The notes under the pieces are model-generated. The model ran no database searches, was not told where the DNA came from, and saw only the letters and a list, made by a program, of their open reading frames with translations. This document shows positions 12,754-23,094 of a DNA stretch of 64,000 nt, piece after piece. Made by a program: the position numbers and the translations under genes. Position 1 is the first letter of the stretch, and each line of letters begins with the position of its first letter. The stretch comes from Cladorhizidae sp. MBARI D1340-BT2 (lineage: Eukaryota; Porifera; Demospongiae; Poecilosclerida; Cladorhizidae). The stretch is from the NCBI GenBank assembly GCA_028752905.1, contig JAQNBH010000013.1, forward strand, positions 14,844,816 to 14,908,815, given 5' to 3'.

Positions 12754-12807
12754 GATGATGACGACGACGACGATGATGATGATGATGATTCCTGTTCCAA
12801 CTTGTGA
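779..12807 (+). CDS. 3' part of a large multi-exon gene, possibly ZZEF1/HECTD4-like
   Basis: Four exons (779-872, 4526-4791, 12269-12507, 12655-12807) join in frame. Codons are split AG|A and G|AA across the first two introns, the third junction is phase 0, and every intron is GT...AG. The visible product is about 250 residues ending at a TGA. It has a block of the type YTF-V-G-(x)3[10 protein letters not shown], then a helical region rich in Leu and Trp, then a Lys-rich segment, an unbroken acidic run of about 30 Asp/Glu, and a short SCSNL-type C-terminus. The GRF-TG-IL block resembles repeated blocks I associate with very large ZZ-zinc-finger/HECT-class proteins such as ZZEF1 or HECTD4. The absence of a C-terminal HECT domain favours the former. 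That name is a guess from memory. The 5' end lies outside the window. A 5.4 kb retrotransposon sits antisense in the 4792-12268 intron. Confidence 0.8.
2864..3055. repeat. Three-copy tandem repeat, period about 66 bp
   Basis: Three consecutive diverged copies share CCTACTG, then TCAAATATTG-GAGTAGTA, then ACACAATATT. The copies differ by substitutions and small indels. It is intronic and no function is apparent. Confidence 0.7.
3158..3990. repeat. Long dispersed repeat with foldback core, copy 1
   Basis: Homologous in the same orientation to 4874-5640. Both start at TACAAGCCCCCCAAAA and end after CTGAAAGGAGG-GG. The core (about 3350-3694) is an imperfect inverted repeat: a left arm with GAGCCT...GTCGAGCGTC and a right arm with GATGCTCGACTG...GGTTCTGGAA. 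The structure suggests a non-autonomous foldback transposon. No target duplication or ORF of note was found. Copies 1 and 2 flank the exon at 4526-4791. Confidence 0.75.
4048..4137 (+). repeat. Solo monomer of the 97 bp satellite
   Basis: A single diverged copy of the monomer that makes up the 36.5-61.4 kb array, in the same orientation. It runs from the GCTCCGTAGATACTGCAAAC segment through TATATAGCTCAAAAGATAGG to CTCTTTTGATACTAAA. It sits in an intron just 3' of a TTAAGGGGGGA motif. An isolated monomer implies that the unit can move or be seeded away from arrays. Confidence 0.85.
4526..4791 (+). CDS. Exon of the large + strand gene
   Basis: The acceptor is TGTAG at 4521-4525 and the donor is GTGAGG at 4792. 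The first base completes an Arg codon from the previous exon. 88 codons follow, then one base of a split Glu codon. The product starts with [11 protein letters not shown], is mostly helical, and contains [17 protein letters not shown] content is clearly higher than in the flanking introns. The ORF appears to run past the donor into the intron, but the splice phase with 12269 shows where it should end. Confidence 0.85.
4874..5640. repeat. Long dispersed repeat with foldback core, copy 2
   Basis: Second copy of the 3158-3990 repeat. Its foldback core at 5081-5418 has clearer arms. TCCAGAGCC...TCTTCCCACCTGAA at the left is the inverse of TTTCAGGTGGGAAGA...GGTTCTGGA at the right. It begins only 83 bp after the exon end. 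It diverges from copy 1 by many small indels, so both copies are old. Confidence 0.75.
5641..6082. other. Intron sequence without recognised feature
   Basis: Sits between the foldback repeat and the LTR element. I see only AT-rich non-coding sequence. Confidence 0.4.
6083..6379 (-). repeat. 3' LTR of the Gmr1-like element
   Basis: About 297 bp, sharing with 11203-11492 a block from TTGTCCACGGGTAACC to TTTAATGAGTTTGGA. It differs by one short indel/replacement near 6140-6165 and a few substitutions. The RT ORF stop lies inside its first bases, so the coding region overlaps the LTR by about 20 bp. Confidence 0.9.
6359..7926 (-). pseudogene. Reverse transcriptase-RNase H of the Gmr1-like element
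   Basis: Two overlapping frames (7926-7588 and 7615-6359) together cover the RT fingers and palm and the RNase H, with one 1 bp frameshift near 7610. RT signs: [40 protein letters not shown] and the catalytic box YIDDIVIYS. RNase H signs: [30 protein letters not shown] and TDHRSLKYL, then the tail motif NKNADGMSR. No integrase follows: the frame ends in the LTR. The product would copy element RNA into DNA in cytoplasmic particles. This copy cannot make an intact enzyme. Confidence 0.93.
7911..9094 (-). pseudogene. Integrase of the Gmr1-like element, upstream of RT
   Basis: Two frames (9094-8414 and 8375-7911) with a single frameshift near 8410. There is an HHCC zinc-binding region (HRPGHLG...CQPCPDC). 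The DDE core is Asp in [12 protein letters not shown], Asp in [11 protein letters not shown] and Glu in DGLVERFN. The C-terminal part has the [14 protein letters not shown] motif. The order protease, integrase, RT is seen directly from positions. The reading frame runs almost straight into the RT region. Confidence 0.92.
9128..9761 (-). pseudogene. Retroviral-type aspartic protease and acidic linker
   Basis: The ORF at 9761-9342 contains the active-site triad [12 protein letters not shown] and a typical beta-rich continuation. An overlapping frame (9478-9128) encodes a Ser/Asp/Glu-rich linker before integrase. The change of frame between the two is probably a mutation, although a programmed shift cannot be excluded. 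Confidence 0.85.
9788..10738 (-). pseudogene. Gag of the Gmr1-like element with CCHC knuckle
   Basis: Three frame pieces (10738-10376, 10340-10080, 10105-9788). The first has a coiled-coil N-terminus rich in Glu/Arg and the segment [19 protein letters not shown]. The second has a SCAN-like capsid segment. A perfect zinc knuckle C-x2-C-x4-H-x4-C ([15 protein letters not shown]) is readable at about 9828-9872, in a different frame from the longest ORF there. So gag carries at least two frameshifts. Confidence 0.85.
10930..11180. repeat. Tandem repeat in the leader of the LTR element
   Basis: About four to five copies of a 50-60 bp unit built on AACTGTTTGTAGCAAATCC and CTGACTCTATCAGAATCC. It lies between the 5' LTR and gag. 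It belongs to the element, not the host. Confidence 0.8.
11203..11492 (-). repeat. 5' LTR of the Gmr1-like element
   Basis: About 290 bp, direct repeat of 6083-6379. On the minus strand it ends ...CCGTGGACAA, immediately followed by the putative primer-binding site. Confidence 0.9.
11879..12150. repeat. MITE arm followed by a three-copy minisatellite
   Basis: Starts with a single arm of the family seen at 161-277 (CTGATGAAGGCTAGAGCATC). It then has three copies (starting 11934, 12010, 12076) of a unit with GAGAAGGTCATTGTAATTAT and CAACCATTT-AGTGACC, separated by TTATTA runs. The same arm-plus-GAGAAGGT arrangement occurs at 161-225, so the minisatellite expanded from inside the mobile element. 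Confidence 0.75.
12269..12507 (+). CDS. Exon of the large + strand gene
   Basis: Acceptor CCTACAG ends at 12268 and donor GTAGGT begins at 12508. Two bases complete the Glu codon opened at 4791, then 79 codons follow. The product is helical, with [20 protein letters not shown] and a Trp/Leu-rich continuation. Exon GC is distinctly above the flanks. Confidence 0.88.
12655..12807 (+). CDS. Terminal exon with poly-Asp tail
   Basis: Acceptor ATCACAG ends at 12654. The exon reads K/E-rich sequence, then about 30 consecutive acidic residues encoded by GAT/GAC triplets, then SCSNL and TGA at 12805-12807. The GAT/GAC mixture shows the run is coding-constrained, not a pure microsatellite. An antisense His/Ser ORF over the same run is a shadow. 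Confidence 0.85.
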
Positions 12808-13290
12808 GCTGAATTAATTTGGCGTCCAAGATTATGATGTTTTTTAAATCTCTATGCAAAGTTGGGATTCTACCGTTCATTGGAACGGCTGTTAGCTCAC
12901 AAAAGCACTAGGACCTGAGGTTTATTACAATTTTCACAACTTAGAACTGATAACTGCTCACTGCCACTCTCACATCTGTTCAAAGTGTACAAGTTGCACA
13001 TACAATGAACCTGCAGATACAAATTTATTGTGAGCTAAAGCTGATTCTTGGTACCTGATGAACTACTATTGTCTTTGAGAGGTTATCATGTACATATATA
13101 TATATATATCTTCCTGAGTACTACATAGCTTCCAAAGACTGAAAAAAGAACAGGTAATGCTTTTAAGGTGAAAGTGTCTGACCACATGGTTCAGCTATCA
13201 TATCTTTGCAAACATTCATGCTGGTCCTGGTATATTCAATATGCATTCTAATTTTTTTCCTTCTTCTTTTGCCTTGCATTTTTTTTTTGG
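12808..13290. other. 3' flank of the large gene
   Basis: Probable 3' UTR and intergenic sequence. A TA microsatellite lies at about 13095-13109. No other feature seen. Confidence 0.4.
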
Positions 13291-13983
13291 AACTGCAGGT
13301 TGGATTGTGAAGTCAATCACCCCACAATTAATGATACAGTCCAGCATCACGTCTTGTGTGGCTATAACAACTGTGATCGCTGGACCAGTACAAGCATTAG
13401 AGATAAATGAAGGGATTTATTGAAAATATGCTTTAAAAGTCGATTTATGTCAAAATGGTACATCGGTATAACATGTCAAAGTTATCTGCAGTCAAGGTTG
13501 GGGTCTGGGTACCTCAACTGGCTGCAGTTGTGGCTCTTGATTGGAAAGTGCTACCCAGTTGAAATTCATTCGGCGCTAAAATGTGACAAAGTAGTCACAA
13601 GTGTGGGTACTGATAATATTTTCCCCCCACATTGCAGATAGCTTAGGTATAGATGTATCTATGCAACTTTTTTATTGTCCAAAGCGAGCACTCAATGAGT
13701 TCTATCTTTTGAGCTATATGCCAAGTTCATGCAGTGAATTGTGCAGAATCTATAAAACTCCAAATCGTAACCACAAGCTTGTGAGTTTACTGCTTTTCAA
13801 TTTATTACCTCTCTGCATATGAACAAAAGTGAACTCTTTTTTAAATAAATCCCTTCACAATCTTTAGTGCTTGCATTGCTCTAGCAATCACAGTTGTTAT
13901 TGCCACTCAAGACTGGATGCTGGACTCTAAGCATAATGACGAGTTTTTGTGGGGTGATTGACTTCACATTTCAATCTGCAGTT
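13291..13983. mobile_element. Foldback element with about 135 bp inverted arms
   Basis: The arms 13291-13425 and 13845-13983 are inverted repeats with outer end AACTGCAG, then GTGAAGTCAATCACCCCACA, and inner end AAGGGATTTATT. The spacer is about 420 bp without a transposase. It looks like a non-autonomous DNA transposon. The spacer holds a reverse-orientation monomer of the 97 bp satellite at 13701-13760. Confidence 0.8.
13701..13760 (-). repeat. Solo satellite monomer inside the foldback element
   Basis: Reads as the reverse complement of the main-array unit: TCTATCTTTTGAGCTATAT, then CAGTGAATTGTGCAGAATCT. It is diverged and partial. Confidence 0.75.
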
Positions 13984-15544
13984 ACAAAACAAAATATATT
14001 TGGCAAAAGACAAATATCATGCTGAATTGGCTACATTTCAGAAACTAAACCAGAACAATAGTTTAAATGTGAGCATAGATACTAACAAAACCACATTGAG
14101 GTCAGACCCTTTCCCCATAACCAGCAAATGAGGACTGAATGCTCATTACCATTTTCATACCTGTTCTAAGAGTATAATTGTTTGGAGGAAAAAATTTGGA
14201 GGGGAAAAAACAACAACTCAATTTCATGGCTGCATTATCGGTAACCAAGGCATGTAAGTTTTCATCCTGGCCCCTGCTTAGTGGTCTCCCCTGCTTAATC
14301 AGGTAGCAGTATAGGGCTACTATAGGGAAAGTATCTAATTAGACAAAATCTTGAATCAACGATTGCCTACCTCGACAGTAATTAACTCTCTTTGCTATCA
14401 TTCTTAATTTCGAACTGCATGATAACTATAACCAAATGATGTGGAAAATATATCTTTCCTTCATGACGTATCTTAGAAGTAGAAATAATTGTTACTCAAT
14501 TATTATTATTATTATTTTAGTGATGATGACGATGATGATGATGATGAAAACTGTAACAATTAAGACACTACCAGGTACATATTTCAAGAATTATTCAGAA
14601 GGTGACCTCTGAGCTTATCTCAGCACACCCAGTTAGAACAAGAGGCCGAACTTTTTTCCTTCTTATTATATATGCATATATTATATATGGCTGTAACTTT
14701 ATAGGTAAAAATATAAAGACACCATCTTTGCTATTTATTCTCATTATGAATTTTGTCATGAATTGGATTTTTTGGTTAATATAATAATAATAACAATAGT
14801 AATAATGATTAACTTGGTTTGTTTGCTTATCGATGTTTAATGCCACAGCCATTTTTCTCATTTCCCATTGTTAACACCGGCGACTCTTGAGATAGCTGTA
14901 GGGTCTGATTTGAGCTTTGCACAGACGCAGCAATGGAGACTAGCACCAGCAGCTAGTGGGGGTACAGAAGCAGATTTGTGTCTGCAGGAATTGTTGTATG
15001 AGACCTTAAGAAGTACTGCAGCCCAGCATTGCATGTGTTTCCTGTGAGTTACTAGGTTCTCCAGACATGGAGTTCGTATCTTTCACTTCTTCAAATAGCA
15101 TTAGGTGCCATTTGTAAACTTCAACTACCCACCCACCTTGCATTTTGCATAGAAGGCTCCCTGGATGCATGACCATCTTCTGGAAGGTATTTGGATGCAG
15201 TGGCCACCAGAGCGAAGCTGGCGTTGAAGCAGGATAGGCTAAACTTGATCGTAGTTTGGCTGTTCTGCAGATCTCAGAGTGAGGGAGTTGGTTCCACCCA
15301 AGAATTCGCTGGAGATTTCAACGTGGAAGGAATTAAGCCACTTAAACTCTCTATATATATCGGTAGGAAAAAATTAGTTGAAAAAGTGTCTCATTCCTGC
15401 AGGCTTAGTTGCTGGCTACTATTACACTTCACAGTTGAACTTTATATATCAGCTGAATCAGCAAAGATTACAGAATCACATGATTCATTCCAGTAAAATA
15501 GAAGGATAATAGTTGCCTCTAGAACAGTCAATGCTACATGCACA
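13984..15544. other. Gene-poor stretch
   Basis: Only short uninformative ORFs. An ATT/GAT microsatellite lies at about 14498-14548. I do not recognise any gene or element. Confidence 0.4.
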
Positions 15545-15935
15545 CTTTTAGTAACATCATAACCAGCATTAGTGGTATCAGGTATGCTATCACTTCAAAT
15601 TCACTCTCATTGCTTGAAATATTGTTTTCTTCTTCATCTGACTTATCATCACTCACTCACTATCCAGTCATCTAATCTTGGACTTTTATCACATTCAAAC
15701 TCAAATAAATATCAATTTCAGACTCAATAAATATCAATTTCAGAGTCATCAGTTTCAGATATCGGATCATCCAAGTTACACTAGCATCAGTCAAAGTAAG
15801 AGAAGCTAGCTCGAAAGGTGGCTCAGCTACAGCACTATAACTGGAATCAGAGTCTGTTGGGAAACCATCCCCTCAAGCAATCGAGCTCAAAAGTTCTTGC
15901 ACATCTTGCACACTACATTTCAGCCATTTTAGCAC
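15545..15935 (-). pseudogene. Decayed acidic ORF of unknown origin
   Basis: On the minus strand an ATG near 15935 leads into broken frames. They preserve clusters typical of a Ser/Asp/Glu-rich N-terminus (DSDSSYSAVAEPPFELAS, DDPISETDDSEIDIY, SDEEENNISSNESEFE) and are separated by stops and frameshifts. Such acidic leaders occur in several transposase families, but no catalytic domain is seen. I cannot name it. Confidence 0.3.
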
Positions 15936-18800
15936 ACTGAACTAACTAAAGTATGAGACAAAAGGTATATGATGTAATCAGTTAAAGCATGAACAAGTTG
16001 GGCTAGAATTAAGTAAAGTGAAATATGTATATAAGTGACACTTTTCTATGGTGAGTGAAGTAGATGGTTAATGTGTTTAAAGTATGGAACTCGTGGGGTT
16101 ACTGCCATGGAGGAGGGCTGGGGGGGGGGGGCAAATATTATTGGTGTGAAGAGTAAAGTTGAGAATGGAAAATATTACAATTAATGAGAATGCCAAATAA
16201 GCCTGTAAAAGAGCAGCAGTTGCTATTGAACCACATTCTATTTCTCCCTCTACTAGACTTAACGAGTACCCTAATGAGTATTTTAGAATTATTTATTGAC
16301 ACTTTTGTAATGCTTGGAGAAAATTTCTGAGAAAAAGAGTATTATTGTACAGCATGTAAGCTGCATGCAGAAGGGGGAAAACACATAAAATCTAAGGAGA
16401 ATAGGTGAAACTCTGCCTTAGTGTTTGTCCATGTTAATCGTGTTAAAGTCATAACAGCTTTCATGAAGGAAGGCTGGTGTGCCTCTTGTAAAATTGACTG
16501 CTTTGTTGAAATCTTGGAAAACCCATTTCAAAATGCTCTTGTCAAAATGGGCACATTCGGTTCCTTTTTAAGCGGAAACTCTACTCATTAAAGGACTGAA
16601 AACTGCATTTCATAGTCACTGAAAGAATGAGATTTTTTAGTGTTTTGAGGAAAACCATTTAAAATATTACTGCCTTTTGTAGAACCTTTTAACCGAAAGC
16701 TCTTTTTGCTTAATTTGGTAATTTTTTAGGTTTCGATGAAAACTATTACAAAAAGCTTATTCTTGTCCAAAAAGGCACATTCAGTTCCTTTCAAACTCTT
16801 TCTATTCATTAAAATACTGAAAATTGCTTTTTACAAAACTGTTCCCTCTTTTTTGCTCATTTTAGTGTGACATTTTAGATTTTTTCTCAGAAAACCTATC
16901 TCAAAAAAGCTCATTCATGTTAAAATGGTTACATTCAATACCTTTTAACATTGAGAGTTTTTAAACTGATTCAAAGACAGATGAATTGCTTTTTAATTAA
17001 AATATCTTTCCAAATCTCTTTTTTTGCTCAATTTGGGATATTTGTGATTGTTTAAAGAGAAACCTACCTCAAAAACCTCATTCTTGGTAAAATGGCCTCA
17101 TTCAATTACTTTTTGATATGAAACATTATTATATACTCATTTTAGAACTTAATCCTGCCTTTTGTAGAAATTTTAACCGAAATAAGTATGGTCCATTTGG
17201 GACATTTTGAGTTTCGAGGAAAAACTAATTAAAAAACTCATTCTTCTCAAAATGGGCAGATTCAGTTCCTTTTTAACATAAACTTCTGTCTACTCTTTAA
17301 AGGACTGAAAACTGCTTTTCATTGAAAATACTTTTTAACTGAAAAAGGTTTTTTTGATAAATTTTTTGGAAAACCTATTTCAAAGAGCTCACCATTTCAA
17401 AATAGGTGCTTTTTAACATTATGAAACTCATTAAACGAGCCTTTTGTAGAAAATAGTTCCCTCTTTTAAGGACTGAAACCTGCTTTCCGTAGAAAATATT
17501 GCTGCTTTTTTTAATCGAAAGAAGTAATTTTTTGGCTCAATTTTGGATATTTATGGTAATTTCAATCTCAAAAACTTCCTTCTTGGGAAGATGGCCACAT
17601 TCAATTATTTTTGACATTAAGAAACATTATTTACTCAGTTTTGTAATGTACATTTTTATGGAAATTGTTCACCTTTTTAACTGGCTAATTTTTTTGGTAC
17701 AATTTGTAAATCTTTCGAGGAAATCCCGTCTAAAAAGCTCATTCTTGTCTACATTCAGTTCATTATGAAACCCTTGGTACTCATTAAATTATTGAAAACT
17801 GATTTGTTGTTCCCCCTTTTAGCTCTTTTTGGCTCAATTTGGGATATTTTTGATTTTTTCTTGGAAAACTTATCTCTGAAGCTCATTCATGTCAAAATGG
17901 ACATTTTCAATACCTTTTTAATATTAATAAAGTTTTTCTACTGATTCAAATCCTGGAAATTGCTTTTTATAACTAAAATCTCTTCCCCAAAACAATTACA
18001 AAAGAAGCTATTTTTAGGTCAATTTGACTATATTGTGATTGTTTCAAGAAAAATCTACCTCAAAAATCTCATTATTGGTGAAATGGGCCAAATTCAATGA
18101 ATTTTTTATATTAAGAAACATAATCTAGAAATTAATCCTGCCTTATTGTAGAAATTGTTCCCATTTTTAACTGAAATAAGTTTGCTCAAAATGGGAAATC
18201 TTTTAAATTTTGAAGCTAAACTTTCTCAAAAAGCTCATTAATGTCAAAATGCGCAGATTCAGTTTCTTTTTAACATAAATTTGTCTACTCATTAAAAGAC
18301 TGAAAACTGCTTTCATTGAAAATATTTCACTTTTTGAACGAAATAATTGATCAATTTTCGGACATTTTGGAGTATTTAGAGGAAAACCCATTCAAAAAGA
18401 TTATTCTTGTCGAAATGGGGACATTCAGTTCCTTTTTAACATTGAATTTTTTCTCTCATTACATCAATGAAAACTGCTTTTTGTAGAAAAGTTCTCCCGT
18501 TTTCAACCAAAAGAACCAAAAGAAGGAAATTTTTGAGAGTTTCGAGGAAAACCTATTATAAAAAGTTCATTTTAACATTAGGAAACTCATTATAGGATTG
18601 AATACTTCCTTTGGTAGAAAATAGTTCCCCGTTTTAGAGACCTTTTTGAGTGTTTCGAGGAAAACTTATCTAAGAAACAAGTCTACTCATATTAGGACTG
18701 AATACTGCCTTTTATGGAAATTGTTCACCTTTTTATCCGCTAGAGGCTCTTTTTATGCACAATTTTTGAGTGTTTCAAGGAAATCCTGCTAATTCATGTC

Positions 18801-20236
18801 TAGACCTTGGCGGATTATGCTCGAATTTCTGCCTATTTTCTTTCCTTTTATGCTCCTAATATTCACCTATTTTTCGTTTCATTCTACCTATTTTTCTTTC
18901 CTTTTATGAAATTATGCTCCTATTATGCTCCTCTTTTCAATATACCTCTTTTTCTCAATTATGCCTATTTTTCTCAATTATGCCTCTTTTTCTCAATTAT
19001 GCTTTGACAAACAATTGTTACATTACATCATTTGAAAAGAGAAAGGCTGTCAAGGATTCAAGATTCGAGACATTTTAACAGTTACAATTATCTATAGATT
19101 ATAGTTGTACTGTAACATAACAGAAAGTAGTAAGTAATCCTCCAAAGAAGTTTCTTGCTTCGTAGAAAAGGTATTGCTCAAAATTGAGAATACACGTTTA
19201 CTGCACTGACAAAGGCTGTACCAATAGGACTAATCTACACGTGTGAGTCCAGTTAGGCAATCTACCATTCTCCTCATGGCACTTCCACCACTCAATGAGG
19301 TCTACGCTATCCGAAACATCCTCAGCTGCTGCAAGATATTCAGGTAACTAGACTTTAAGCCATTAATCGCTTCTGTGTTCAAGAATGGGAAGACAGTAAG
19401 TGAATCAATATCAACAGCAGTTGGCTTGCGTTCATTCACTTTTGAAGGTGAAAGATAACTTGCTGCCTTGACGAACGGTTCCATTGCATCTACTGTTATA
19501 GCGAGCTCCATTTTCAGTTTCCTACATGCTGCTAGATCGTCAATGATTTCCAGTAGTTTTGTAAGCCTTCACTTTTCAGTTGGAGAAACTGACTTAGGAT
19601 CATTGTTTGTACAGCCTCTTCCTCTCTTCTTTCCTACAGGAGGAAGGTTGATGCCAATCTTCCTTTTTCTGGCTAAGTCTAATGGCTGAGGAGGTTTGAG
19701 CCGATCTACAAGATTGGTGACTGGCAACTCTGTGTAGTCTGAGCTGGTACTTTCATTGATGTCACACACATTGTCAGTGTCACCATCTAGTCCTGCCTCT
19801 ATTGTCTCAGCCATATACTTCAGCTAGCTACAAACTCAACTGTTCAGTGCACAATGACTTGGCCATGTGGTCTGAACACAATAAAGTAATTAACTGCCAA
19901 GCAGACTAACCCTTTACCAGTAGACAATACTTTCTTGCAGTGACTGTTGTGAAATGACCACACTGGTTATTTCACAACTGGTACCAGCAAGGATCTTACC
20001 CACCCATATCCTGCATGCTTTTTAATTAAGATGCTTGACTTGGCTAGGTGTGTCACAAATTCAATAAGTGAGACTTGAGAGGTGTGGATAAGCTGTTACT
20101 GTGATGCATTCAGTCACTCTTATGTCTAATCTAAAAAATCATTTAGATTTCTCCTGAAAGTCTGCCTATTTTTCCTGAAATTCTCTGAACCACCTATTTC
20201 CCCCAAACTTATGCTAGCATAATCCGCCAAGGCCTA
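18801..20236. mobile_element. hAT-type DNA transposon with 8 bp target duplication
   Basis: Terminal inverted repeats TAG(A/G)CCTTGGCGGATTATGCT are at both ends. The element is flanked by a perfect 8 bp duplication TTCATGTC at 18793-18800 and 20237-20244, diagnostic of hAT. The left subterminal region has repeated TATGCCTATTTTTCT motifs, likely transposase-binding sites. The interior keeps fragments of a hAT transposase on the minus strand. It is inserted in the degenerate satellite. Confidence 0.92.
19262..19814 (-). pseudogene. Remnant of a hAT-type transposase
   Basis: The ORF 19814-19569 begins MAETIEAG and holds a basic stretch GKKRGRGC followed by SVSPTEK. 19511-19302 has MELAITVDAMEPFVKAASYL, a block typical of animal hAT proteins. 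A frameshift then leads to PEYLAAAEDVSDSVDLIEWW near 19262-19345, typical of the region before the hAT dimerisation domain. The catalytic middle is missing, so this is an internally deleted derivative. Confidence 0.75.
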
Positions 20237-21223
20237 TTCATGTCATTCAGTTAATTATGAAACCCGTTGTACTTACTAAAGTACTGGAAACTGATTTGTT
20301 CTTCCACTTTTTAGCTTTCTTTTGCTCACTTTGGGACATTTTTAATTTTTTCTGGGAAACCTATCTCAGAAAGCTTATTCATATCAAAATTGGAATATTC
20401 AATACCTTTTTAACATTATGAAAGTTTTTCTATTGATTCAAGCACTGGAAATTGCTTTTTATAAAAAAATCTCTCCCCATTATAATCCAAAGAAGCTCAA
20501 TTAGGGGTGTTTCAAGAAAACCTATCTAAAAAAACGTATTCTTGGTATAATGGTCAAATTCAATTACTTTTTGATATTATGACTCATCTTAGAACTTAAT
20601 CCTGCTTTTGTAGAAATTGTTCCCCTTTTTAATCCCTGTTTTGCTCAATTTGGGATATTTCTGATTGTAAAATGGCCACATTCAATTTCTTTATAATATT
20701 AAGAAACATTATCTACTATTTTTGGGACTAATCCTCCCTTTTGTAAGTAATTGTTCCCATTTTTAACCAAAATAAGTTTGCTCAATTTGGGACATTTTTT
20801 AGGCTTTCGAGGAAAACTTATCTCAAAAGCTCACTCTTGTCAAAATGGGCACATTCAGTTCCTCTTTAACATGAAACTCTTTTAACTCATTGAAGGACTG
20901 AAAATAATTTACATTTCCCATTATTTTTAACCGAAAGGAGCTCTTGTTTGCTCAATTAAGGACATTATTGCGGAAATTTATCTCAATCTTCTCAAAATGG
21001 AGACATTCATTTCCTTGTCAGCATTATAAAATTCATTAAATAACTAAAAACTGCTTTTAGTTGAAAAACTTTCCCCATTTTAACTGAAAAAGCTCTTTTT
21101 TAAAATCTTTGGACATTTTTGAGTGTTTAGAGGAAACTAATTTCAAATAGCTCATTCTTGTCAAAATAGGCACATTAATTTCCTTTTTAACATTATGAAA
21201 CACATTAAAAGTGTGAATACAGC

Positions 21224-22943
21224 TAGGCCTGAGTACAATATGCTAAATGTTTTGCCTATTATTCTATGCTGAATTTCTTTTTCCCCCTGCCTATTATTCT
21301 TTCTAATGTGCTCATTATTCTTTTTTGCCTGCCTATTATTCTCATGTATAAAACATTCGATAAAAATAGATGGATATAGCAAGTTCAGCGTTGATGTTTA
21401 TAACAACTTTAACCCTTAGAACCCTATGCTCCCTAATATATGTGTGCCTCCCACCCTGTGGTCCTCGAGAAAAAAAATTACTCAAAAGTACAAAGTTTAT
21501 TATATTTATTCATAATGCCAAAAAAAAAAGGGGGGGGGGGGGGGGAGGGGGAAAGGGAAAAAAAGGAGGAAAAAAAGAAATTCCAGGCCGAAAAAACGGC
21601 CGCTCGGGTTTATACCACTAGGTATTTTTTTCGGCCGCTCGGGTTCTAAGAGTTAAGTTGTAACAAGGATAGTTCATGATGTTTCCTTGTAATCTTGGAG
21701 TGTGCTGGTCTGCTGCTCATTGAAGGATGCATTTAGAATAGAAAAAACACGTTCTGATGCTGCAGAAGTAGGTTGTACAAGCACTGCTTTCGAAAAAGCT
21801 GAAGCCCAATGAGGAAGTGCCTGAGCATTCTCCTTCCACCATTTATTGGGACAGAAGTTCTCATCAATGTCATCACACTTGGCCAAATAGAGTGGTAATT
21901 CCTTTTTCAGTTCCTCAATATCATCTCTAGTGAAGAATTGGAATGGCAAAAAGAGAATCAAGATCCATTGTTGTTGGCTGTATTTCATGTGCATGAAAAA
22001 GATGCGCAGTCTTAAAAGCTTCCAGGGGTGCTTGCATGCTTCCACACAACTGTTGCTGAAAGTAATCGATTGCAGGTTTAGCACAATTTCGAGAATATTG
22101 AATCATCTGCTGTGGCTGAAGAGTGTTTATCTGTCTGACAATTTTTTGAGACACTGCTTGAACATTGGGACAGTGTGCTTAATGTATTGCAGCTAAAATT
22201 GTGTTCATAACACTTCAATGCCCATCTCCTTCAAGGAAATATGTTGCTTTGACGAAGTGTTCGCCCCAGTCCACAATTCTGGCAATCTCCAACTGAAAAT
22301 GTATGCACTTTTACTTGTCCTGGAAGAAAGTAAGAAGTTTTTTGTTTGAGGCTGGAGCTGTATCACTATTCTCCAAAAGAAAGGGCTCGATATCACCATA
22401 ATGTACCATTATCTGATGCATTGCCCCCCACTTGCTCCACCATCGTCACTATAGGAAGCCATTAACCGACCAGTCTTTTGTTTCCAGGCTAACTTGGCCT
22501 TAGGACTGTGCGAGAACATTGTTATCCATGCACTCATATCCATGCACTCATAAACTCTAGGAGGTTTGGAATTTCAAAGTGTTCACCAACCTGTTGAGTG
22601 TATGGGAGAAGCAAAGCACATCCAATAATTTGGGATTAACTATCTTCAAAGTACGTAAGGCTACACCATTTGTTTTCTAGCAAGGCTAAAATCAATTGTA
22701 GTGTAGAAGTTCTAGAACATTCTTCAACACTACATGTGGCATGTCATAACTCACATGTGACATCACATGAGATGACCCTCATGACTGTTAGATTTAACAC
22801 CATAAATCATGTGGTTGTGATAATTAATGGCATTTACACAAATAGCCAGTGGACTCAAAGTTCACATAATTACTACTTATTTTCAGCATCTCAGAGGTAC
22901 CTATTATTCTAAAAATTATGCCAGCATATTGTACTCGGGCCTA
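21224..22943. mobile_element. Second hAT-type transposon with 8 bp target duplication
   Basis: Terminal inverted repeats TAGGCC(T/C)GAGTACAATATGCT. A perfect 8 bp duplication AATACAGC lies at 21216-21223 and 22944-22951. Subterminal GCCTATTATTCT motifs are repeated at the left. It shares architecture with the 18801 element, but its termini differ, so it is a separate family. It is inserted in the degenerate satellite. A poly-G tract lies at 21530-21550. Confidence 0.92.
21674..22400 (-). pseudogene. hAT transposase remnant with C-terminal dimerisation domain
   Basis: The ORF 22084-21674 carries the hATC signature: NKWWKENAQALPHWASAFSK, then VQPTSAASERVFSILNASF and a DYKE-type end. Upstream frames (22400-22090), broken by stops, contain ARIVDWGEHFVKATYFLEGD, another conserved hAT block. 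Multiple stops and frameshifts make it inactive. Confidence 0.88.
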
Positions 22944-23094
22944 AATACAGCCTTTTGTAGTACATAGTTCCCTATATTTGAACTCTTTTTTTTAATCCAT
23001 TTAAGACATTAGAGAGTGTTTCATATCTCAAAAAACCGCATTCTTGAATTGGGCTCATTATTAAGTTCCTTATAAAATCCGTTTTACTCATTAA

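Noticed and set aside
12609..12880. Poly-Ser and poly-His antisense ORFs
   Set aside because: Reverse strand of the poly-Asp exon.
17499..17768. 89-residue and similar ORFs within the old satellite
   Set aside because: Phe/Leu/Ile-rich translations of AT-rich repeats with no domain, and they recur only where repeat units recur.
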